Assembly (NCBI GenBank): GCA_004335635.1
Contig: QAXH01005070.1
Location: 7,914-28,582 of the forward strand
From: Chloromonas sp. AAM2
Taxonomy: Eukaryota > Chlorophyta > Chlorophyceae > Chlamydomonadales > Chlamydomonadaceae
Reading direction: 5' to 3'
DNA length: 20,669 nucleotides
The notes beneath the pieces were generated by a model. The model did not search any database and had not been told where the DNA came from. It was given only the letters and a program-made list of their open reading frames with translations. Position 1 is the stretch's first letter, and every line of letters starts with the position of its first letter. The translations under genes and the position numbers were made by a program. Positions 9,501-18,276 of the stretch are shown here, one piece after another.

Positions 9501-10826
9501 CGTACTAGCATTGTCCACACAGCCGGTTGTTGTTTTTGTCTATCTACTGATTCTCATACAAGATAGTTCACAGAGCGCTTGTCGTGATTGTCTAGCTTTC
9601 TGTCTAATCTACTGGTTCTCATACAGAAAAGGTCACGCACTGGCGTGTGGTCCCATTCCCTGCAGGTGCGTTCTGCGAGGGCATGGCTCTGGCTGACAAG
9701 AGCGGTCTGAAGCAGAGCGATCTGCTAGAGGTGCTAGGCCTGGGTGCCATGGCCAATCCCATGTTTGCGATGAAAGGACCGGCCATGATGGTAAGTGGCA
9801 AAGAGGAACTGCTGTCACTGGCAATCGCAGCGTGTGTAGCATCCTCACAAGGGAACATGGCCTGGGTTCCAAGGGCTCTGCCAGTCGTATAGCAAGCAAC
9901 AGAAGCTTGGCCACGAACAGCCCAATGTCCTGGTTGAACGTCCACGTTTCTCAGCTGGCAAGGCTACCAACAGAGTTGTGGCTGGAAAACCCATTGTCTC
10001 TTCCGGCCCCCTGCCCCTGCAGGCGCACGCCTACCCGCCCGCCTTCCCCCTCAAGCATCAACAGAAGGACATGCGACTGGCCCTGGCACTGGGGTAAGTC
10101 CCCTTGACTTTCACAGGCCTGCCTTCCCTTGCTGTTCATGGCACTGCAATGCCACCGCCACCAATGTTCCTGCCACCAAAGATTTCTAACCCTAGTCATA
10201 CTACGTCCCAGTCGTGCTTGATGCTAGTCGTGCTTGATGCTAGTTGTGCTTGATGCTAGTTGTGCTTGATGTTAGTTGTGCTTGATGCTAGTTGTGCATC
10301 ATCGCCATGTTCCCTGTTCCTGATGTGTCACCAGTGCCAGTCACTGCATGCCAGTCACCGCCACACAGATGCATGTTGTTACCATGGATCGGTTTCTGCC
10401 CTAGACTGACTGGTGCACGCTGCTCTGCGGTTGTTGCTTAGGGTGCAGTGGTGGCCAATAGGTCACCTATTTTCCTTCCCCCTTTGCCTCTGCTGAGCAG
10501 TCCTCTCCGGACTGGAGGCCATGTAAACAACAACGTGTAAACTGCAACAAGCACCCACTGTGCACATCACCAAGCTCTGGCAGCATCTCACCTCCTGCCA
10601 CCTCCTGCTGCAAACACTGTCTTGCAACCATCTCGCCACCTTGCCACCACCACAGCGCCTGCCACCTTGCCACCACCACCACCGCCTTGCCACCTGACAT
10701 TGTAGGGATCACTTATCCCAGCCCCTGCCGGTCGCCGCCGCTGCCAACGAGACCTTCAAGGCTGCACGGGCCATGGGCAAGGGGGATGAAGACTTTGCGG
10801 CGGTATACGAAGCGATTGCAAAATGA
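6552..10826 (+). CDS. GLYR: Glyoxylate / succinic semialdehyde reductase (NADPH), beta-hydroxyacid dehydrogenase family
   Basis: Eight exons: 6552-6671, 7554-7664, 8026-8068, 8481-8572, 8922-9114, 9666-9790, 10023-10093 and 10706-10826. All joins are GT-AG and in phase, giving 291 residues, close to the plant enzymes (about 290). The Rossmann motif G10-L-G-I-M-G15 is followed by VTVWNRT (residues 31-37), then DMST (T100), PVSGSKKP (S126), G-A-R-M-K with catalytic Lys175, and FPLKHQQKD (F236, D244). These match, with a constant +5 offset, Thr95, Ser121, Lys170, Phe231 and Asp239 of Arabidopsis GLYR1, as I recall them. The family reduces glyoxylate to glycolate and succinic semialdehyde to gamma-hydroxybutyrate, linking photorespiratory and GABA metabolism and detoxifying aldehydes. 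The N-terminus starts directly at the Rossmann fold, so no transit peptide is visible. The C-terminus AIAK is not a peroxisomal tripeptide, so a cytosolic location is inferred. 3-Hydroxyisobutyrate dehydrogenase is the closest alternative. Confidence 0.95.
8265..8470. repeat. Degenerate CCTGAACCCTGA-type repeats in an intron
   Basis: Scattered related words (CCCTAACCTGAACCCTGACG, GAACCCTAATGTGAGCCTGA, CCTGACCTGCACCCTGATTG, ACACCCTGACCTGAACCC) fill much of the intron before the 8481 exon. They are too diverged to define a fixed unit. Confidence 0.55.
9541..9628. repeat. Duplicated word upstream of an acceptor in the reductase intron
   Basis: ATCTACTGATTCTCATACA (about 9541-9559) recurs as ATCTACTGGTTCTCATACA (about 9608-9626), roughly 66 bp apart. 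Both lie ahead of the true acceptor at 9665. Just upstream, CACTAGACCACTAGACCATT is a short ACTAGACC repeat. Confidence 0.55.
10210..10298. repeat. 16-bp minisatellite in reductase intron
   Basis: Five units of AGT(C/T)GTGCTTGATGCT, one with GTT for GCT, and a partial sixth unit. It lies in the intron between the last two exons of the reductase gene. Confidence 0.9.
10604..10690. repeat. CCA/CCTTG-rich low-complexity tract before the last reductase exon
   Basis: Repeated TTGCCACC and CCACCACCACC words form a purine-poor tract that ends 15 bases before the acceptor at 10705. It can double as the pyrimidine-rich stretch for that acceptor. Open frames on the reverse strand (G/W-rich) are compositional artefacts. 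Confidence 0.6.
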
Positions 10827-12881
10827 AGCAACTCCCTCGTGATCTCCAATCAATAATCGCATGACATGTGACATGTCGTTAGTGCGTGGATTGCAATTAC
10901 ATTGCCGCCTTCTTCACTGTGCCTTGTCTGTGTGGAACCACACACACACATATGTCTCAACATGCCAATAACAGCCATAGACATGCTGGCTAGGGTGGTC
11001 AAGCTGACATGCTTCCCTGTCACAACAGATGGGGACATGGCCCTGGCTGCAGTTCTCGGGACAGGCATATGCTGGTTCCACCGGACAGGAGGCACCATCA
11101 TAGTGTTGTGCACTTTATCAAATGATCCTTGGACAACCAGCTGCAGCTCACGAGGCTGACTGGCAGTTGATGAGATCCATTTTGTCCAAAAAGAATGTTT
11201 GCCAGTTTTGGGACAATTCCTGGGAGTACCACTGGCAAACTTCTTTTTCTTCAGCGGCTGCTGTGATTCATGCGGTTCCCCAGTTGACGAGTGATCCTTA
11301 ACTTATTCTAACCGCTCAGGCGGAGCAACTGCTCGCGTGATTGGCACAGCTTAGCGGAATCAGTATCTGTGTTTCGGCTTATCATTTGTTATCATGGTTT
11401 CTGTAGGCTTGGTTGCTGGTGTCCTGTCTACTGTGCACCAAAGCAACAAGAACAGACGTGTTGTTGTCAGAGAAGCAGCAAATGCTCAGAACAGAGGCAC
11501 AGTCAAAGCTTACACTTCTGCTGTCTTTATTTGAAGACATGCATGTGGACATTGCGATGAGTACAAAACAATCTTGGGTGGAACAGATGGTGGCTAAACA
11601 TGACAAGAAAAAGTATGGCAGCAGCTACCTAGCACGTGATAGGCTTGTGAAATCATTGGCTCTTCTTCAAGCCTCGGCGTTCATGCGACAGCTATTCAGC
11701 ACGTGATGGTCTTGCGAGTCCAATGGCTCTTGAAGACCTGCTACAAAAGACCATACACGTACGATGGTGACTTACACATCAAAATGAAATCCAGATCACG
11801 AATTGCTCCTCTGACCTAACGAATGGCTCCTCTGATCTGACCCCTCTGACCTAATCACGTGCGCCACTCGGAGGTGTGCAAGACAATTCAAGTGCCAAGA
11901 TGTCACAGACATCGGCACGTGTTCATGAGAAATGACAATAATAAAAAACATGCACCTCTGCTGTGCTTATGAGAAGTTTCACGGACTAAGTAATGCAGTG
12001 CGGGGACTGCCTGTACAGAAAGAGCATGTTCTGCATAAAGCCAGGCGAACCTGTTGTATGATTAGATCGCCCAGTTGACCAAGATTAGACCCAAAAGCTT
12101 TCTGGCAAAACAAAAGTGCACTACGTGCTCGGGCTGCACTGCCTGCCGCTGGCAAAGGGTTTGGCGGTATATTTTTAGATGTGCTACAGGTACATTGGTA
12201 CACTATACAGCACTCTCAAGCGATGTCAACTGGGTGCATAGCTTGTGAGGTGGCAATAGGAGAAAAACGAGGGTTTTGCTGTTCCAATTTCAAGCAGGAA
12301 GTACACAGGGGGAGCATAAGTGCCCCTTACTTGTACATTACGCTGAAGCTCTGAGCACCAGCCGATTGGTACATGAACACCACGCAACAACTTATGATGC
12401 AAGAAAAGCAGTCAAGCTGTGGTTCTGAGCTTCAGGCCTTTGTAAGGCAGTCCCGCCCAGTGACTGTCAGTTGGCGGCCCTGAGTTGAGTTCCTGGTGGT
12501 TGGGAAACCAGCAGCTATGGCTGCCCTGATGGTAATGGTCCACTCGGCCCACAGGTAGGTCACAGGCATGCTGATCGCATCCTGCATGGCAAAAGTGGAC
12601 AGATTTCCTCACGGCACGTCAACAAACCTTGTGCTGTCTGTTGTTGGCTTCACTAAGCGTGAACTGAGGCCCCGTTTAACGCTGGGAGCCACCGTGGAGC
12701 GGGTGGCTAGGGATGTACTTGATGCTGCAAGGAAGCTAGGGTACAGCTAGGGTGTAGTGATGTGTACCCGCAAGTACCCTGACTGCTCATGGCTCCTTGT
12801 CATAGTTCCCTCTGCCCTTGTGTGGTCCTGTTTATTGCGATTGAAAGCACCCACGACTTTGCACGCTCCCGTGATGGATTT
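10827..12881. other. Region without a confident gene
   Basis: Two weak forward open frames are noted. One is 11482-11706, starting MLRTEAQSKLTLLLSLFEDM and ending FMRQLFST. The other is 12586-12750, starting MAKVDRFPHG and ending DAARKLGYS. Neither has a recognisable domain or clear splice partners, and both could be decayed element fragments. The inverted-repeat element at 11188-11248 is the clearest structure. The stretch immediately after 10826 should be the 3' UTR of the reductase, but no TGTAA is seen nearby. Confidence 0.5.
11188..11248. repeat. Inverted repeat, MITE- or hairpin-like
   Basis: The left arm AAAAAGAATGTTTGCCAGT (11188-11206) pairs with the right arm ACTGGCAAACTTCTTTTT (11231-11248) across a 24-base loop, with one unpaired base. 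The left arm and loop start (GCCAGTTTTGGGACAATTCC) recur at the window's right end as GCCAGTTCTGGGACAGTTCT. It is therefore a dispersed element, not a local hairpin only. Confidence 0.75.
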
Positions 12882-13138
12882 CTAGATTTGCTCACCAACT
12901 GGAATGCGCACATCCCAGCCATCATCTCCCGTGACCTTGGCGCTGCCCGTTGTTTTCTCGCTGAACTGCTCTGTGATCAGCCAGAAGATGGCGGCAGTGC
13001 CCCAGGCCGCAAGCACCATCGCCCATGCCTGGGGAAATTCCCAACTACGAAAAGGCAGAAACAGAACAAGGACGAAGCCTAAGTTGGTCTGCACGTCAAT
13101 AGTGCACTGCTGTTTGTATGCAAGTCCACTTACGTCAT
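12882..13138 (-). CDS. Small single-pass membrane protein, 55 residues, unrecognised
   Basis: Two coding exons on the minus strand: 13138-13134 (ATG plus two bases, donor GTAAGT) and 13044-12882, stop TAG. The 89-bp intron has a T-rich tract and acceptor TCGTAG. The product begins MTWEFPQAWA and has one hydrophobic segment at about residues 8-25 (AWAMVLAAWGTAAIFWLI). A polar, acidic tail follows, containing GDDGWDVRIPV. Size and layout (N-terminal helix, Trp-Asp motif in the tail) resemble small accessory subunits of respiratory complexes such as the MWFE/NDUFA1 type, but the match is too weak to name. The start codon sits five bases before the donor, so a gene finder would easily miss it. 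The strong donor, short intron and clean membrane/tail layout are the evidence for a real gene. Confidence 0.6.
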
Positions 13139-13547
13139 TCCTGATCGAACAGCGAAGATTGGGGTTTGTGTTTGTGCGTGCACGCAGTTGAGGACGCTTC
13201 AATTATCGGTCGAAATCAAGTCAGGGCTGTGCTAACCAACGCGTCGCCATAGTCGACAAACATCGCAGTTGAAGCCGTAGGAAAAGAGCGGGGCGATGTA
13301 ACGCGCAGAGGGAAGTCGTAATTCACCAAGAAATTCAAACTTCTGAATGTGATGTTGCACCTGTCGCATTACGGGGCAGGCTCGACGCGGAAGACCTGCG
13401 CATCTGGCAGTGGCTGGGCTGCCTTGAAATGTTGTGGCTGGTTGTATTGGTACGTTTCCGGCTGTTCTGGGAATGACACGTTGGGGCACATCTGGAGTTC
13501 GCCATGGCAGTTCAACCCAAAATGTTAAATTCACTTGTTATGCTCAG

Positions 13548-13659
13548 GCGTTTAGCCTCCTGCGCAACGCTGCCGCATCCCTCATATCGCAGGGCAAGAC
13601 ATCATGGCGGCACACGGTGCGCGACAGCTTGATAGAGGACTGCAAAACCAAATGTGCAA
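13548..13659 (+). other. Possible coding exon, gene incomplete
   Basis: An open, GC3-rich stretch after an acceptor-like CTCAG (13543-13547) ends at a strong GTGAGT donor (13660). In one frame it reads AFSLLRNAAASLISQGKTSW, then RHTVRDSLIEDCKTKCA. An upstream ATG in good context (GCCATGGCAG, 13504) opens a different frame that closes after about 40 codons. I found no convincing continuation downstream, so the gene model is incomplete or this is chance. Confidence 0.25.
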
Positions 13660-13949
13660 GTGAGTGCAAGGGCAGGCTAGGCTATGACGCTGACACAACA
13701 TCACAAGCTTCGGAAACCCATCAGATGTCACAAACTGTCCCAGAACTGGTAAACTTCTTCCGGCTCGCGCTTCTTCTTGCATGTTGTTTGAGTTGAGACT
13801 TTCCCTGAGTGGAGAGGTATTGAAATGTACCAGCTCCTATTTTCCTTCCTCCATGCCCTGCCATGCCCTTCTAAAAACCTGGTTTGCCTACAACTGAGCA
13901 TGCAAAGGGGTATACCCAGCCTGAAGCAGCAGTGACCCCAAAACTCTTT

Positions 13950-14016
13950 CACAAGAGGGGAGGGATTCCAACCCGTCCAACCTACATGTGAAGGGGATTG
14001 CGACACACCAGGATAG
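13950..14016 (+). repeat. Dispersed repeat R1, copy 4
   Basis: Nearly identical to 5084-5153, from TCACAAGAGGGGAGGGATTC to CAGGATAGT. Here it is separated from its partner module R2 (14651-14711) by about 634 bp that include a small gene on the minus strand. Confidence 0.85.
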
Positions 14017-14221
14017 TAATGGTGGTGGCCAACCCTAGAGGTGCTATCCTGTCCGCATACCTCGTTAGACCCAGAAAAGAGGCCTGAAAACATGTGCAAA
14101 TTGTTCAATGTTGTGCTGATTGGCATCCACAAAATGCAGGATACATCAATCACAACGAAGGATTTGTCACGTGAGTGTCTGATACGATATGTCATGTTAG
14201 TGTCTGATTGTATCCTTCGTC

Positions 14222-14536
14222 TCAACCCTGCACGTAATTCGCCGGGTCGTTCAGCGCATGTTCTGCCTCAGTCTGGTGCGGCTCCAGTCCCTGGTGTTTC
14301 ATAGCCTTCGCGTCACTTTCCGGTGGAAGGTCTGGAAAGATGAACCCGTTCTCAAGTTGCGGTGTGTTTAATATGTTATATTCAAAGCACCATCTTATGT
14401 TAAGGGTAAGCAGTTCGCGCCCTAACTGCAGCTTGATGTTTGCACTGCCTACCGATTCCTGCAGCACAGGCAAGAGCCTGGCGCGACGCAAGTCTGTCAA
14501 GGCCCGGAAGAGGCCGGTCCTGACAGACGTGAGCAT
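14222..14536 (-). CDS. Small protein with mitochondrial-type presequence, unrecognised
   Basis: On the minus strand, an uninterrupted frame of 104 codons runs from ATG (14536) to TGA (14222). The N-terminus MLTSVRTGLFRALTDLRRAR is Arg-rich, lacks acidic residues apart from one Asp, and looks like an amphipathic mitochondrial presequence. The C-terminus reads PPESDAKAMKHQGLEPHQTE and then AEHALNDPANYVQG. The middle (about 14334-14420) is markedly AT-rich and ends with a CTTTCCAG acceptor. A spliced form of roughly 66 residues (donor at GTGCAAAC or GTAGGC) is thus as likely as the unspliced one. A TATATAT motif (14587-14593) lies about 50 bases upstream of the ATG. No domain is recognised. Confidence 0.45.
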   Translation of the reverse strand: MLTSVRTGLFRALTDLRRARLLPVLQESVGSANIKLQLGRELLTLNIRWCFEYNILNTPQLENGFIFPDLPPESDAKAMKHQGLEPHQTEAEHALNDPANYVQG

Positions 14537-14586
14537 CTCTCATGATTCAGTGTCGAACACGACCACAAACGCACGAGGCGAACCGA

Positions 14587-14593
14587 ATATATA
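14587..14593 (-). promoter_or_regulatory. TATA-like motif for the minus-strand small gene
   Basis: Reads TATATAT on either strand, about 51 bases upstream of the proposed ATG at 14536. Spacing would leave a short 5' UTR. Position and sequence are the only evidence. Confidence 0.3.
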
Positions 14594-14650
14594 GCAGTCA
14601 GGGTATCACCGTTGATGACATCACGACCTCTGACATCATCCCGCGCAAAA

Positions 14651-14711
14651 GTTTTTGTTGGGGCTGGATCCTGCATGTTGCCCGTTCGGCTGCACGTGGC
14701 CACTTCACACA
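14651..14711 (+). repeat. Dispersed repeat R2, copy 2
   Basis: Matches 5164-5224 with a few substitutions (GGGGCTGGATCCTGCATG against GGGGCTGAATCCTGCATG). It lies on the same strand as R1 copy 4, as in the joined copy at 5084-5224. Confidence 0.85.
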
Positions 14712-14820
14712 TCCTCCGCAAGTGTTCTTTCAACGAGCAAGACTTGTTACAAGCTAAACCGCGGGGGACTGGGCCAGCCCAACAGACATCCTGGCACCAT
14801 AGCTACTCCCCTGATGTGTG

Positions 14821-14894
14821 AGCATCATGGACAATCTATGAGCATCATGGACAGTCTATGAGCACCATGGACAATCTATGAGCATCATGGACAC
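14821..14894. repeat. 20-bp minisatellite, 3.7 units
   Basis: Units of AGCATCATGGACAATCTATG at 14821, 14841 and 14861, with single substitutions, and a partial unit at 14881. Confidence 0.95.
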
Positions 14895-15894
14895 AGTCAA
14901 CTTGAATTTGCGTCTGCCAGCAGAGTCGACCAAAACAACCATGGAATAGCAGGCTGTGAGATGCGCTTGCACGTCATGACTTTCTTGAGACGCCGTGTAT
15001 AGTTACTGGCATGAGGCCCCATACCAAAAAGAAGACTGTGCAGTGGCTACTGAAAGAATATAGAAAAAAGATAGATAGTTATGCCAGGCAGCCAAACGGT
15101 GAACTCCACAATTGCATTCCATACAATAACTTGAATTACGAGTTGTATGCTCTGGCATACGAACCCATACCGGTCAGAAAATGTGCCCAGTCGTATGTCC
15201 CTTGGTTGCTGCAAGCCAGATATCATCAAACGCGTAAGTACAGCAGCCAAGAACTGTACAGCAAACCAGCCTCAGGCCGTTGTGGCCAGGTGGCTCGAGT
15301 GTAAAGCCAAGCGGCTCAAACGAACTAAGATGGCCGTTGAAGCCAAACACGTCCAGAACATTTGCCTTGTGTGGAAGACAAACACTTGCCCCAGCACGTT
15401 GCGGCAAACACAGCTCAGCCATGGCCACCATACACAAAGCATGCCACTTGTACTTCAGCACATGCACGGTTACCATGTCCAGGCAGCAAGCAATTGCCGG
15501 CATCCAAGCACATGCATTCAATAATCATGTTATATAAGTGGGAGCACCACGGAATACAAATTGGAATGAATTAGTTAAGTTGTACCACAAGATGTGAGTA
15601 CAACATCTCACAGTTTGCGGCATGTGACACCCGAGGTGCAGCTGAACTGCACAGCTGCAGCACTTCAATGCAGATCAGTAACACAGCTTCCAAATGCTTC
15701 ATAACACGGAGCGCCCACCCGTGTACTCCGGGTATATGTGCAATTCCAAAGTGATGGGCCAGCACACTCTGCTTTGTGGGCTTACATCTTGGCAGACAAT
15801 GAACACCTTGAGAATAGCACTAGACCATAAAAACTCAACTGTGAGAAGAGCCTCCTGATGCCCAACGCAGGCCAGTGTAACACTGTAAGAGCGG
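14895..15894. other. Region without a confident gene
   Basis: The best open frame is 15011-15304 (+), 97 codons from MRPHTKKKTVQWLLKEYRKK, Lys/Tyr-rich, with no recognised domain or good splice context. I rate it unlikely to be a gene. The right part (about 15700-15894) should be the 3' UTR of the minus-strand gene ending at 15895. A TGTAA on the minus strand (15786-15782), about 110 bases past the stop, is a candidate polyadenylation signal. Confidence 0.5.
15782..15786 (-). terminator. Candidate TGTAA polyadenylation signal
   Basis: TGTAA is the usual poly(A) signal in chlorophyte nuclear genes. This copy lies about 110 bases downstream of the TAA of the ferredoxin-TPR gene on the same strand. 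A 5-base word occurs often by chance. Confidence 0.35.
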
Positions 15895-17973
15895 TTACTT
15901 GGCCACGCTTTTGCTGCGCAGGGCATGTACAATTGATTTGTATTCTGGGCACTGCTTGAAGCCCAGGCAGCGGGTCTCCGCCTCTGTCAGTTTCTGGCCA
16001 GCTTCCGAGTAGCGGCCCAGAGCGTACAGGCAGTCAATCAAACGGACCCAGCCCTGCACATGCATGCACAAGCGAGCATTCGTTCACCGTTGGTGCATGA
16101 CAAGGCCATGAATATCAAAGGCTTCAGTTTGACACACACCCAGCTTCCATTTCAGATTCATGCAGGGCCCTAAGAGCCTTTTTTCTGCCAGTGGAGCGGC
16201 CTCCTGACCAACCATCCCACGAACTCTCAGACTAATGATTCTCTCTTGTTACCGGCTGAGCACCAGGATTCAGAAGTTGACCCGCTCATGGCATAACGTT
16301 CAGATGCCTCGACATCCCTATCCGGCCCTAAGGCATCATACTGATAGGGTTGCATACCATGGTGAAGTTCCCAGGCGCCAGCTGCACCGCCATGAGCGCG
16401 TCCTGTGCCGCCTCCTCCGGCCTCTTTAGCTCCATCAGCGCAGCGCAGCGGTTGCTGTGCAGCAGGTGCCTCCCATGAGGCGGGCCGAGCGCCAGGGCCT
16501 GGCTGTACAGGGCTATGGCCTCATCTAGATCGCCGGCCTGAGCGGCCGAGTTACCCGCCACTCGCAACTGCAGAGTACATGCAGCCAGGCAGGCAGGGCA
16601 GTTTAAGAGCGAGCATCACCATCCCAGTTTGAGGGGCTCAATTGCAACTGACCAAATGCAAACAATTGATGTGCAAAGAACTGCACAGCATAAGCCAGGC
16701 AGACACGCAAGGCAGTTGGCGAGTCAGCCAGTCAATCAGTCAGTCAGCTGGTCAGGCCCAATAGGCAGTCAGACAGTCGGTCCTTCGGTCATCCAGTCGG
16801 AGCAGCAACGTGCCAGCAACCAATGTGCAAACATGCTGGCCCATACCAGAAGAGACATGAGAGGATAGAAACGCACCATAGCCTATGAACATATGCAGAG
16901 CATCACGTGTGTAGTGCCCCTCACCTGTGTTGCTTGCAGCAAGGACGGTGTGACTTCCACCCCGCAGTGCACCTTCAGCACCTCCGCTGCATCCGCAGGG
17001 GTGGCCACATGGGACACCACGGTTTCTGCCGGCAATAGCACCATGTTGGGCCCTGAGCCACAGTTGCCTGCATGGCATGTGAGGCGTGGCATGTGGGGCA
17101 TGGCATGTCATGATGGACGTGAGAAGGGTTCCAGTTTATTAAGTTCCATCTCTAGAATTCAGGAGTGCTGGGAGTGCTAATTGAAGTGTTTTGCCACATC
17201 GCTACCCCAGATGCTCTTGTTAACTAGTGTCCACACCCAGGCTCCCAAGAGCCACTGTGGTGGTTCGACAATGGGAATGCCCTTGGGTCCATTACACCGC
17301 ATGCCCCTGCCTCTGCTCACCCAGACATCCACACTCGGTGACAGAGATAGTGCGCTCACTATGACCTGCGCTCAAATCCCGGAGCATCTTGACCACCTGA
17401 GAAGGCAAGCAGGAGGAAATGGAGGCAAACCAGAAGCGGACATGTGGCGGCAAGAGCAATGTGCATCTGCTCTCTGCACGTGACCAGACTCAAGTGTGAT
17501 GCACAGAGGATGAAGGATGCCGAAGGCAAATCAAATGCATGGCACGGTGCAATTGCACCAAAGGCAGGAAGCCAGTATGCCTCCCAGGTGTGCATGACAA
17601 CAAGAAATCCTGGCGGCTCTGTCCGAGAACACTGTCAATGCATCAAAAAGAACAGTGCGTGCATCGAGCAGCATGCAAATCGGTTTGATCGTTGTGGTGC
17701 ATGAAAGTCCACCTAGTTGCTGTCGCAATAACATGCCTGTGGCCGGTCATGCTCCAGGTCAGTTTCAACGTGTGGTATATATGACGTGAGTCTCCTTTGA
17801 AATTCATGAGACCCATCGCTCACCTGCTGAGAGCCCTGGCGTTTGCATGTCCTGTTGGTGCACACACGCAGCTCCAGGCTAGCGCTGGCATACACAGGCT
17901 GGTGCACGGCCCTTCCCTTGGCAGCGTTCAGTATGCCCGCATGTGTTGTACGTTGAGTCATGCTGGCAGCCAT
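15895..17973 (-). CDS. Plastid-type thioredoxin-fold [2Fe-2S] ferredoxin domain fused to TPR repeats
   Basis: Five exons on the minus strand: 17973-17824, 17396-17321, 17067-16925, 16567-16358 and 16053-15895. All are GT-AG and in phase, giving 245 residues. The start ACACAATGGCTGCC is a strong algal context. Residues 1-32 (MAASMTQRTTHAG...VYASAS) look like a plastid transit peptide: Ala/Ser/Thr-rich, with basic and no acidic residues. LRVCTNRTCKRQGS and ECGCLGNCGSGPN supply C38-x4-C43 and C74-x3-C78. This is the spacing of thioredoxin-like [2Fe-2S] ferredoxins of the NuoE type, so cluster binding is expected. Residues 124-227 form about three TPR units (GNSAAQAGDLDEAIALYSQA, SNRCAALMELKRPEEAAQDA, GWVRLIDCLYALGRYSEA). 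These would bind a protein partner. An electron-transfer or cluster-carrying role on a scaffold is inferred; the partner is unknown. The gene diverges from the plastid-type gene at 18277. Confidence 0.88.
16712..16802. repeat. CAGT-rich imperfect repeat in an intron of the ferredoxin-TPR gene
   Basis: Many AGTCAGCCAGTCAATCAGTC-like words in imperfect 4-bp periodicity. The forward open frame across it is an artefact. Confidence 0.7.
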
Positions 17974-18276
17974 TGTGTCTGCTGTGTGTTCCTTCGACTC
18001 TTTTCTGCAAGGTCTGGTGGGCTGATTCCGTTGATGCCTTGATGCTGTCGGGCGCGCTTCACACCTGAATCTGGTGGGCACTGAAGTTGGTTTGCGAGCT
18101 TTCTTCTGCAGCTGGCGTGGCCATCTTTTCGCCCGGTGTGACGTCACGGCACGTGCCCGAAGATCCGTTATCCGACGTTTGGACACTCTGTTTGGCCAGT
18201 CTGCCTTTGCGTCTGAGCGAGCACTCTAGAACCTCATCGACATCCACGCACGATATCGTCTAGTCCGCCGTGGAAA
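17974..18276. promoter_or_regulatory. Divergent promoter between two plastid-type genes
   Basis: Only 303 bases separate the start codons of the minus-strand ferredoxin-TPR gene and the plus-strand membrane protein gene. The region holds TGACGTCA (18139-18146), a bZIP/CRE-type palindrome. GGCACGTGCC (18148-18157) follows, a palindromic G-box, one base further on. Both lie roughly midway (about 170 and 130 bases from the two ATGs). Both transcripts must start here and include their 5' UTRs. An open frame on the minus strand (18247-18059) is not needed to explain either gene. Confidence 0.7.

Noticed and set aside
11413..11706. 97-codon frame that could be a gene or transposase fragment
   Set aside because: The frame has a non-ATG start, no recognised motif and no splice partner. 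Kept only as a weak ORF in the description of the region.
15011..15304. Lys/Tyr-rich 97-codon frame
   Set aside because: AT-rich composition unlike the confident exons, no domain, and an overlapping frame on the other strand is equally open.
16629..16868. Ser/Gln-rich open frame
   Set aside because: It is generated by the CAGT-type imperfect repeat in an intron and lacks splice or domain support.
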